Shown here: positions 18,321-25,217 of the stretch, piece by piece | How positions within the stretch are numbered: position 1 is the stretch's first letter | How the letters are laid out: the number at the start of each line of letters is the position of its first letter | NCBI RefSeq assembly: GCF_022664535.1 | Contig: NZ_JAKUJY010000009.1 | Span: forward strand, 96,546-160,545 | Direction: 5' to 3' | Length of the DNA stretch: 64,000 nucleotides | Source of the DNA: Sphingobium trunci | GTDB lineage: Bacteria; Pseudomonadota; Alphaproteobacteria; Sphingomonadales; Sphingomonadaceae | Notes under the pieces: model-generated | What the model saw: the letters and a program-made list of their open reading frames with translations, nothing else | Told to the model about the DNA's origin: nothing | Database searches by the model: none | Translations under genes and position numbers: made by a program

Positions 18321-19142
18321 GTGCCGCTGCGTACCGCTGTCCGCCGTTTTTGTGAGCTTGCCCCCGTCGCCGCGCTCGCGCTGATCGCGGGCTGTTCGAC
18401 GCCGGAGAAAAAGGCGCCCCCCACGCCTCCGCCGCCTGTCGTGCCGACGATCAAGCCGCTGCCGCCCATGGGCGCCGTCGAGGAAATGAGCATTCCGGAG
18501 GTCGGGGATGACGGCAAATATCTGACGCCCAACCGGGGGGTGACGGCCAATACGGCGCTCTGGCATGTGCGCATGGCGTTGAATGTGGCGGCGCTGTCCT
18601 GTCATGGCATCAACGAACCGGCGCGCATCCAGTATAACCAGATATTGCATGTGCATGAGGCCGCGCTGCGGGAGGCCAATGCGGCGGTGGACCGCAATTA
18701 TCTGGCGGCCTATGGCACGGGTGGCCTCAAGGCGCGCGAGCTGCTGAACACCGTCGTCTATAATTTCTTCGCGCTGCCGCCGGTGACGAAGAGCTTTTGT
18801 CCGGTCGCGATCGAGGTGGGGGCGAAGATCCTCGCCATGCCGTCGAACCAGCTTCTGGGCTATGCGCCCGAGGCGCTGGCGGCGCTGGAAAAGCCGTTTC
18901 AGGACTTTTACGCCGCCTATGCCGATTATCTGCGGCGGCTGGCGGAGTGGCAGTCGCGCTTTGGCGGGACGGTGACGGTGGTGGTGTCGCCCACGCCGCT
19001 GCCGCCCCCGCCCACGCCGCCCAAGGAAGTGGCGGGATTCGTGCCCAACGCCCCCGCCCCGGTGCCGGGCGCGCCGGTGCAGGTCCAGGTGCCCCTGTTT
19101 CCGCTGACGCCGATGCGCGAGACGTTCGTGCCGGTTCGGTAG
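18321..19142 (+). CDS. Lipoprotein of unknown function with two-cysteine domain and Pro-rich segments
   Basis: 273 residues from a GTG at 18321 (AAGAGG 7 bases upstream); an ATG at 18300 is in frame. A lipoprotein signal peptide ends in LIAGC, giving lipidated Cys25. A Pro-rich spacer follows (about 30-50), then a helical domain (about 80-190) with Cys94 and Cys160, then Pro-rich tracts (PPPPTPPKE) to the end. The domain shares exact Cys spacing and Y/N/GG positions with the secreted protein at 13419-14171. It is probably anchored in the envelope. Function unknown. Confidence 0.75.
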   Translation: MPLRTAVRRFCELAPVAALALIAGCSTPEKKAPPTPPPPVVPTIKPLPPMGAVEEMSIPEVGDDGKYLTPNRGVTANTALWHVRMALNVAALSCHGINEPARIQYNQILHVHEAALREANAAVDRNYLAAYGTGGLKARELLNTVVYNFFALPPVTKSFCPVAIEVGAKILAMPSNQLLGYAPEALAALEKPFQDFYAAYADYLRRLAEWQSRFGGTVTVVVSPTPLPPPPTPPKEVAGFVPNAPAPVPGAPVQVQVPLFPLTPMRETFVPVR

Positions 19143-19814
19143 CTATCCCGCTGGCGTGACCGTCGAGGGCGCCTTGGGGGGCAGGGGGAAGAGGCGGGCG
19201 AAGCGGTTGGCCACGCTCCTGTCTCCCTCGACCTTGAGCGCCTGCGCGACATCATCGAACGGGACGCCGCCATAGAGGACCGCGACCAGCGCATTCTGGT
19301 CGCCGGTCAGGATGACGTCGGCGCCCGCCGCCTCGCCGCGATCCGCGATGAAATCCCCGTCCTTCAGCGCCAGCCGGAACTCCTCCTCGCCGAAGCGCAG
19401 GCCGATGGTCGCATCCATGTCCCCGATGCGGCTGCGGTCGATCATCGTGCGCATCGACAGGATCACCGACACGTTGCTCATCGGCATGCCCGGTTCCATC
19501 GTGGGCGAGCGGCAGGCCCAGCGGCCCAGCACCTGGAACAGAATCTCCGACTCGCGGCCCCAATCGGTCAGCTCGTAGATCTGGCTGGCGGCGGGCGGGG
19601 GCAGGCGGCGGCGGATGAGGACGCTGGCGGCCTCCAGCTCCTCCAGCCTCTGGGTGAGCACGTTGGCGCTGATTCCGGGCAGGCTGGCGCGCAGGTCGGT
19701 AAAGCGCTTGGGACCGAGCATCAATTCCCGCATGATCGGCATGGCCCAGCGATCCCCGATCAGGTCCAGCGCATGGGCGACCGCGCAGCCATCCTGATAT
19801 GCTCGTTTCTTCAA
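19143..19814 (-). CDS. HxlR-type transcriptional regulator with C-terminal SCP2-like domain
   Basis: 223 residues from a TTG at 19814 with GGA 7 bases upstream. The N-terminal 105 residues are an HxlR winged helix: GCAVAHALDLIGDRWAMPIM, FTDLRASLPGISANVLTQRL and YELTDWGRE. Residues about 120-215 resemble the SCP2 sterol-carrier fold (FRLALKDGDFIADRGEAAGADVILTGDQNALVAVLYGG), so a hydrophobic ligand may be sensed. It is divergent from the glyoxalase-type gene set at 19938-22559 and probably controls it and itself. Confidence 0.85.
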   Translation of the reverse strand: MKKRAYQDGCAVAHALDLIGDRWAMPIMRELMLGPKRFTDLRASLPGISANVLTQRLEELEAASVLIRRRLPPPAASQIYELTDWGRESEILFQVLGRWACRSPTMEPGMPMSNVSVILSMRTMIDRSRIGDMDATIGLRFGEEEFRLALKDGDFIADRGEAAGADVILTGDQNALVAVLYGGVPFDDVAQALKVEGDRSVANRFARLFPLPPKAPSTVTPAG

Positions 19815-19827
19815 AACTGAGTCCTTG

Positions 19828-19842
19828 GTTATTTTTTATAAC
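19828..19842. promoter_or_regulatory. Candidate operator in the HxlR divergent region
   Basis: The inverted repeat GTTAT-N5-ATAAC lies 14 bases upstream of the regulator start, in an AT-rich 120-base region between divergent genes. The position suits an autoregulatory HxlR site; no consensus was tested. Confidence 0.35.
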
Positions 19843-19937
19843 TTAACTGTTGTAGAAGATAATTCATGAGTGCATAAAGTTCAAGCCGGTGAGTCGCGAC
19901 AGGATCGCCGGAACAGATAATCCCGAGGAGATGCGCG

Positions 19938-20378
19938 ATGCCCAATGCCCCCGCACCGAAGATGATTTTCATCAATCTGCCGGTGAAGGATCTGGCCGCC
20001 TCGATCGCCTTCTACGAAAGCGTGGGTGCGGTCAGGAACAATGATTTCGCCGATGAGAGCGCGCAGATGCTCAGTTTTTCGGATGCGATCCATGTGATGC
20101 TGCTTACCCATGAGCGTTTCGCCAGCTTCACCCCGCGCGGGATTCCCGATGCGCATGAAACTGCGCAGGTGCTCCTGGCGTTGAGCGAAGCGAGCCGCGA
20201 GGATGTCGATGCGACCGTGGACAAGGCGCTGGCCGCTGGCGGGACCGAACCCAATCCGAGCCAGGATTACGGCTTCATGTATGGCCGCAGCTTCGCCGAT
20301 CCGGACGGCCATATCTGGGAAGTGACGTGGATGGACGTGGAAGCGGCTCTGGCGGCGAACAAGGAGGCCGCCGCCTGA
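19938..20378 (+). CDS. VOC/glyoxalase family protein
   Basis: 146 residues with one VOC (glyoxalase/bleomycin resistance) fold: MIFINLPVKDLAASIAFYESVGA, a middle region SFSDAIHVMLLT, and the C-terminal SFADPDGHIWEVTWMD. Metal-ligand positions (DPDGH, E) are present. First gene of a plus-strand set with DUF1428, double-VOC, PhnB-like and SRPBCC genes, closely spaced and divergent from an HxlR regulator. Substrate unknown; detoxification of an electrophile is a reasonable guess from the family. Confidence 0.87.
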   Translation: MPNAPAPKMIFINLPVKDLAASIAFYESVGAVRNNDFADESAQMLSFSDAIHVMLLTHERFASFTPRGIPDAHETAQVLLALSEASREDVDATVDKALAAGGTEPNPSQDYGFMYGRSFADPDGHIWEVTWMDVEAALAANKEAAA

Positions 20379-20406
20379 ACTTCGAACCTGAAAAAGGAGA
20401 GATGAG

Positions 20407-20769
20407 ATGGCCTATATGGACGGTTTCGTGATCCCGGTGCCCAGGGGCAACAAGGCGAAATATAAGGAAGTGGCGGCCTGTGCCGCGCCGATTTTCATCG
20501 AATATGGCGCGCTGCGCGTGGTCGAATGTTGGGGAAATGACATCAAGCCGGGCAAGGTCAATGATTTCCGCACCGCCGTGATCGCGGAGGAGGGCGAGGA
20601 TGTCGTCTTTTCATGGATCGAATGGCCCGACAAGGCGACGCGCGACGCGGGCGCGGAAAAGGTGATGAACGATCCCCGGATGCAGCCCAAGGAAGGGGAG
20701 GAGATGCCCTTTTCCGGCGCGCGGCTGATCTATGGCGGGTTTGAGGTGCTGATCGACGAGAAGGCGTGA
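20407..20769 (+). CDS. DUF1428 family protein
   Basis: 120 residues, the full family length (YbaA-like). It begins MAYMDGFVIPVPRGNKAKY and contains VVECWGNDIKPGKVNDF, VFSWIEWPDKATRD and GARLIYGGFEVL, all typical of DUF1428, a ferredoxin-like dimeric fold of unknown function. AGGAG lies just upstream. It is 28 bases after the previous gene and 12 bases before the next, so it is in an operon. Confidence 0.87.
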   Translation: MAYMDGFVIPVPRGNKAKYKEVAACAAPIFIEYGALRVVECWGNDIKPGKVNDFRTAVIAEEGEDVVFSWIEWPDKATRDAGAEKVMNDPRMQPKEGEEMPFSGARLIYGGFEVLIDEKA

Positions 20770-20781
20770 GGGAGACGGATC

Positions 20782-21579
20782 ATGACCGATCTGAACGGCA
20801 AATTCTTCTGGTATGAACTGATGACCAGCGATCCCGCGGCGGCGATCGCCTTTTACGGCGATGTCACCGGCTGGACGGCGCAGGCCTTTGGCGGCGGCCA
20901 TGACTATCAGGTGGTTTCGGGCAGCGCCGGGCCGCTGGGCGGGATCATGGCGATTCCGGAAGAGGCCAGGGATTGCGGCATGAAGCCCTGGTGGGGCGGC
21001 TATATCGGGTCGGCGGATGTCGACGCCGATGCGCAGCGGCTGACCGGGGCCGGTGCGGCGGTCAAGCGGCCGCCGGAGGACATAATCGGTGTCGGGCGCT
21101 TTGCGGTGATGGCCGATCCGGGCGGCGCGGTGTTCATGTTGCTGAAGGGGTCCACCCCCGAAGGCATGGAGGCGCCGCCGTCGATGGCGAACGGGCATGT
21201 CGGCTGGCATGAACTCTATAGCGGCAATTTCGATGCCGATCTGGCCTTCTACACATCCCAGTTCGGCTGGGGGAAGGGCGAGGCCATGGATATGGGCGAG
21301 ATGGGCCATTACCAGCTCTTCTCGCAAAGCGGCGCCACCGATTTCACCAGCATGGAAGGCGGCATGATGGCGCTGCCGAAGGAAATGCACGCGCCGCTGT
21401 GGCTCTTCTATTTCGTCGTGCCGGACATCGATGTCGCGGTGGATAAGGTGAAAACCGGCGGTGGCACCGTGCTGAACGGGCCGATGGAGGTTCCCGGCGG
21501 GGCCTGGATCATACAGGCGCTCGATCCGCAGGGCGCGATGTTCGCGCTGGTGGGGATGCGGGCGCCTGAACTGACATAA
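20782..21579 (+). CDS. Double-domain VOC family protein
   Basis: 265 residues with two VOC domains (about 5-125 and 135-262). The first begins GKFFWYELMTSDPAAAIAFYGDVTGW, the second VGWHELYSGNFDADLAFYTSQFGW. It resembles the CFP30B/hydroxylase-type VOC proteins of actinomycetes and proteobacteria. The second domain ends IQALDPQGAMFALVG. Same operon; catalytic activity unknown. Confidence 0.86.
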   Translation: MTDLNGKFFWYELMTSDPAAAIAFYGDVTGWTAQAFGGGHDYQVVSGSAGPLGGIMAIPEEARDCGMKPWWGGYIGSADVDADAQRLTGAGAAVKRPPEDIIGVGRFAVMADPGGAVFMLLKGSTPEGMEAPPSMANGHVGWHELYSGNFDADLAFYTSQFGWGKGEAMDMGEMGHYQLFSQSGATDFTSMEGGMMALPKEMHAPLWLFYFVVPDIDVAVDKVKTGGGTVLNGPMEVPGGAWIIQALDPQGAMFALVGMRAPELT

Positions 21580-21591
21580 GGGAGAGAAGCC

Positions 21592-22083
21592 ATGTCGAAG
21601 ATTTCACCCTGCCTGTGGTTCAACGGGCAGGCCGAGGAAGCCGCGCATTATTATGCGTCGATCTTTGGCGGATCGGTTGACCATGTGAGCTATTATCCAG
21701 AGGAGAATTTGTCGCCTTCGCCCATGGCGGGCGGGAGCGTGCTGCTGGTCGAGTTCACCCTGTTCGGCCAAAGCTATCAGGCGTTGAACGGCGGTCCCCA
21801 GTTCACCTTTGACGAGGCGGTGTCGCTGTCGGTCGGATGCGAGGATCAGGCGGAACTGGACCGCTATTATGACGCGTTGACCGCCGATGGGGGCCAGCCT
21901 GCGCCATGCGGATGGGTGAAGGACAGATATGGCCTGTCATGGCAACTCGTCACGCGCCGGATCATGGAAAATTATCATAGCGGCGACAGGGCAGGCATCG
22001 CCCGCATGATGCAGGTGATGATGACCATGCAGAAGCTGGATACCGCCGCGATGCAGGCTGCCTTTGATGGAGAAAATAGATGA
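21592..22083 (+). CDS. PhnB-like VOC family protein
   Basis: 163 residues. It begins KISPCLWFNGQAEEAAHYYASIFGGS, the classic start of the PhnB/3-demethylubiquinone methyltransferase-like VOC subfamily, with YQALNGGPQFTFDEAVSLSV and CGWVKDRYGLSWQLV. Despite the name used for the family, no SAM-binding motif is present. It overlaps the following SRPBCC gene by four bases. Confidence 0.87.
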   Translation: MSKISPCLWFNGQAEEAAHYYASIFGGSVDHVSYYPEENLSPSPMAGGSVLLVEFTLFGQSYQALNGGPQFTFDEAVSLSVGCEDQAELDRYYDALTADGGQPAPCGWVKDRYGLSWQLVTRRIMENYHSGDRAGIARMMQVMMTMQKLDTAAMQAAFDGENR

Positions 22084-22559
22084 GCGCTCCCACATCGATG
22101 GCAGAGTTCGAACTGTCCGTGACCTGCCATATCGCCGCCCCGCGCGAGATTGTGTGGAAGGTGTGGACCGACCTGAAGGACGAATGGTTCTGTCCCAAAC
22201 CGTGGCGGGCCGAGGTGATCGAGGAGGATCTGCGCCCCGGCGGACGCAGCGCGCTGCGGATGTTCGGTCCCGATGGCGAGGATACGGGGCCGATGGAAGG
22301 CATTATCCTGGAGGTGGTGCCGATGGAGAAGGTGGTGAGCACCGACGCCTATGCTTCGGGCTGGATTCCGCAGGCGCCCTTCATGACGGCGATCTGGAGC
22401 TTTGCCGACGAGGGGGAGGGGACGCGCTTTACTGCCACCGCGCGGCACTGGGACGCCGAAACGCTGGAGAAGCATAAGGCAATGGGCTTCCATCCGGGCT
22501 GGGACCAGATGGCGGAACAGTTCAAGGCGCTGTGCGAGACGTCGGCGGCGAGCGCCTGA
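22080..22559 (+). CDS. SRPBCC/AHSA1 family protein
   Basis: 159 residues of the START-like helix-grip fold: IAAPREIVWKVWTDLKDEWFCPKPW, GGRSALRMFGPDGED, ATARHWDAETLEKHKAMGFHPGWDQMAEQ. The last stretch is the usual C-terminal signature of AHSA1-type proteins. It binds a hydrophobic ligand in related structures. Last gene of the HxlR-divergent operon; the ligand pocket and the SCP2-like regulator both point to a lipophilic effector or substrate. Confidence 0.87.
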   Translation: MSAPTSMAEFELSVTCHIAAPREIVWKVWTDLKDEWFCPKPWRAEVIEEDLRPGGRSALRMFGPDGEDTGPMEGIILEVVPMEKVVSTDAYASGWIPQAPFMTAIWSFADEGEGTRFTATARHWDAETLEKHKAMGFHPGWDQMAEQFKALCETSAASA

Positions 22560-22563
22560 CGAA

Positions 22564-22604
22564 CGAAAAGGGCGCCCGGCATGTGCCGGACGCCCTTCCC
22601 CTTC
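22564..22604. terminator. Terminator between converging SRPBCC and aminotransferase genes
   Basis: AAGGGCG at 22568-22574 pairs with CGCCCTT at 22591-22597, with an inner CCGGC/GCCGG stem. The AAAA before the stem gives a T-run on the minus strand; the plus side is followed by a C/T tract. Confidence 0.75.
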
Positions 22605-22620
22605 GGCCTATCGGGAGGGG

Positions 22621-23787
22621 TCAGGCCTTGGTGACTTTCTCGACGGCGGAGCGGAACTTCATCATGTCGTCCGACGAGCCGACGGTGACGCGCGACACGG
22701 TCGGCCAGATCGCCCAGTTGCGGCCGATCTGCACCTTTTCCGGCGTGGCGAGCAGGGCGGTCTGTATCTCCTTGGCGGGCTTCTTCCAGTCCACCATGAA
22801 CATGTTAGCCTGGCTGCCGGGCTGGACCATCAGCCCCTTCTTGTTGAGCCAGGCGATGGTTTCCTCGCGATTGGCGATCATTTCCTGGCGGCGGGCCTTG
22901 ATCAGACCGGCTTCGGGATAGACCGCGTTGCCGCAGGCCATGGCCGTGATCGACAGGCCGCCAGCGGTAGGACCGAACAGGCCGATGCGCTTCTGCACTT
23001 CCGGGTCGGCAAAGGTGAGGCCCAGACGCACCCCCGCCATGCCGAACAGCTTGGAGAAGGTCCGCATGACGATCAGGTCCTTGCGGCCCGCCACCAGCGT
23101 CGCGGCGCTCGGCGCTTCGGAGAAGTGGATATAGGCTTCGTCGACCAACAGGATCGAATCCTTGGGCTTGTTGGCGAGCAGCCATTCGATATCGGCCAGC
23201 GGGGTGACGGTGCCGGTCGGGTTGTTGGGCGTGCAGATATAGTAAAGCCCGGCATTGGGGTTGGCGGCCAGCATCGCCTTCACATCATGGCCCTTGCCGA
23301 TGGCCTGGGGCGCCTTGGCGATGGGGGCGCCCATATAGTCGGCGGTGCGCCAGGCGGATTCGAAGGTCGGATCGGCAGTGACGAGGCCCTTGGTCGGCGA
23401 GCAGAAGGCTGCGACCGTGCTGACCAGCGGGCCGCCCGAACCGGGCCACAGCATGACGTGCGATTCAGGGATGCCTTCGACCCTGGCGACGGTGGCGACC
23501 AGATCGCCCTTGTAATTGTCCGGGTCATACCAGTTGCCGAGCGCGGCGGCCTTGGCAGCGGCCTGTACGCCCGGTTCGAACGGCCCGGTCCAGCATTCGT
23601 TGGAACCGATGCGCACCGCGCCCTTGATGCCGCGCGCGGCCTGCTGCTGCGCGAAGGCGGGCTGGATCAGCAGTGAATTGGCGGCGGCACCCGCGGCCAT
23701 CAGGGCAGAGAGCTTGCCGATCGTGCGGCGGGAATAGCCCCGTTCGAGCAGGTCGTCGCGGGCATGTTTTTCCAACATCATGGTCAT
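22621..23787 (-). CDS. Tat-signal HisC-like PLP-dependent aminotransferase, first of a pair
   Basis: 388 residues from the ATG at 23787 (GGGGAA upstream). A twin-arginine signal (GYSRRTIGKLSALM, Arg20-Arg21, then a hydrophobic stretch ending QPAFAQ) precedes a fold-type I aminotransferase domain. NNPTG is at 188-192, DEAY at 216-219, the PLP lysine is Lys246 in RTFSKLFGMAG, and Arg254 is the phosphate-binding residue. The relatives are histidinol-phosphate aminotransferases, but the Tat signal implies export of the folded, PLP-loaded enzyme to the periplasm. A paralogue lies 121 bases upstream. Substrate unknown. Confidence 0.85.
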   Translation of the reverse strand: MTMMLEKHARDDLLERGYSRRTIGKLSALMAAGAAANSLLIQPAFAQQQAARGIKGAVRIGSNECWTGPFEPGVQAAAKAAALGNWYDPDNYKGDLVATVARVEGIPESHVMLWPGSGGPLVSTVAAFCSPTKGLVTADPTFESAWRTADYMGAPIAKAPQAIGKGHDVKAMLAANPNAGLYYICTPNNPTGTVTPLADIEWLLANKPKDSILLVDEAYIHFSEAPSAATLVAGRKDLIVMRTFSKLFGMAGVRLGLTFADPEVQKRIGLFGPTAGGLSITAMACGNAVYPEAGLIKARRQEMIANREETIAWLNKKGLMVQPGSQANMFMVDWKKPAKEIQTALLATPEKVQIGRNWAIWPTVSRVTVGSSDDMMKFRSAVEKVTKA

Positions 23788-23841
23788 GTCGTCTGTTCCC
23801 CTTGTTGTTCCATCAACTGCGCATATTCCAGAAGGGGAAAC

Positions 23842-23876
23842 GAAAAGGGCGGCGCATTTCCACAATGCGCCGCCCC
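23842..23876 (-). terminator. Terminator downstream of the second Tat aminotransferase
   Basis: A perfect 10-bp stem, GGGCGGCGCA (23847-23856) with TGCGCCGCCC (23866-23875). The minus strand then reads TTTTCG. It separates the two paralogous aminotransferase genes into different transcripts or reduces read-through. Confidence 0.82.
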
Positions 23877-23908
23877 TTCATTTTGACATTTTATGCTGTT
23901 CGTTGGAC

Positions 23909-25066
23909 TCAGGCTTTCCACACCTTGTCGATGGCGTTGCAGAAAGTCTTCATTTCTTCCGCGGAGCCGACAGATACGCGCGAAATATTGGGCCAGATCG
24001 GCCAGCTGCGGCCGATCTGCACCATCTCGGCCAGCATCTCGGCCTGCATGCCCTTGGCGGGCTTGCCCCAGTCGACCATGAACATGTTTGCCTGGCTGCC
24101 GGGGATGACCTTGATGCCCTTGCTCTTGAGATGGGCGATGGCCATTTCACGGTTGGCGATCATTTCGGCCCGGCGTGCCTTGATGAGATCGGCCTGCGTC
24201 ACTGACGCCGTGCCGCACGTGACGGCCGTCATCGGCAACATCGCCGTCACCTGCCCGCCGTCATAGCGCATCATCTTTTCCATGATGGCGGGACTTGCAA
24301 AGGTGAGGCCCAGCCGCATCCCCGCCATGCCGAACAGCTTGGAAAATGTCCGCAGAATCAGCACGTCGTCGCGGGTCGCGGCCATTTTCGCGGCGTTGGG
24401 ACCGTCATACCAGTGGATATAGGCCTCATCGATGACGAGCACGGCGTCCTTGGGCTTGTTATCGGCCAGCCATTGCAGGTCGGCCAGCGGAGTGACGGTG
24501 CCGGTCGGGTTGTTGGGCGAACAGATATAATAGACGCCGGCATTGGGATCGGCCGCCAGCATCGCCTTCACGTCATGGGCATAATCCTTGTTCAGCGGCA
24601 CCTTTGTCACCTTGGCGCCCAGCCAGTCGCCCGTGCGCCAGATCGCTTCATAGGTCGGGTTGCCGGTGACGATGCCGCGCGTGGGCGAGGCGAAGGCGAC
24701 GGCGACGCGGCTCAACGGGTCGCTGGAGCCGGGCCAGGCGGTGATGCGCTCGGCCGGGATGCCCTCCACGGACGAAACGGCGGCGAACAGCTTGGCATGC
24801 TCATCGTCGGGTTCGTAGCGATTGCCTTCCTGCACCGCCTTGAAGGCGGCCTCGGCCCCAACGGGGAAAGGGCCGGTCCAGCATTCGTTCGCGCCGATCA
24901 GCACGGCGCCCGCGACCGGCTTGGCGGCCTGTTGCGCCATGGCGCCGGTCATGCGCAGGGCAGCGGCGCCCGCGCCCAGCAGGGCGGCGGCCTTGCCCAT
25001 CTGTCGGCGGGAATAGCCGCGGTCGGCAAGATCCTGTTCGAAAGCCTTGGTATCGATTTCTGCCAT
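23909..25066 (-). CDS. Tat-signal HisC-like PLP-dependent aminotransferase, second of a pair
   Basis: 385 residues. The twin-arginine signal GYSRRQMGKAAALLGAGAAAL has Arg20-Arg21 at the same positions as in the neighbour. The aminotransferase core has NNPTG (185-189), DEAY (213-216) and PLP Lys243 in RTFSKLFGMAGMRLG. It is colinear with the paralogue at 22621-23787 over the whole length, and shares the unusual motif ANECWTGPF/SNECWTGPF after the signal. This indicates a tandem duplication that has since diverged. It starts divergent from ptsP. Confidence 0.85.
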   Translation of the reverse strand: MAEIDTKAFEQDLADRGYSRRQMGKAAALLGAGAAALRMTGAMAQQAAKPVAGAVLIGANECWTGPFPVGAEAAFKAVQEGNRYEPDDEHAKLFAAVSSVEGIPAERITAWPGSSDPLSRVAVAFASPTRGIVTGNPTYEAIWRTGDWLGAKVTKVPLNKDYAHDVKAMLAADPNAGVYYICSPNNPTGTVTPLADLQWLADNKPKDAVLVIDEAYIHWYDGPNAAKMAATRDDVLILRTFSKLFGMAGMRLGLTFASPAIMEKMMRYDGGQVTAMLPMTAVTCGTASVTQADLIKARRAEMIANREMAIAHLKSKGIKVIPGSQANMFMVDWGKPAKGMQAEMLAEMVQIGRSWPIWPNISRVSVGSAEEMKTFCNAIDKVWKA

Positions 25067-25217
25067 ATGCTCGTCTCCCTGACTCGCTGACGTTTCGCAT
25101 TTTACGGCTATAAACGAAACCGCGCTTCATTTCCGCCATATCCGCGCGGGCAAAATACGCTGTTCCCGCACATATTCGCCTTGGAAAGCGGTAGCGCGAT
25201 CTGTTAGCGCTTCTCCC

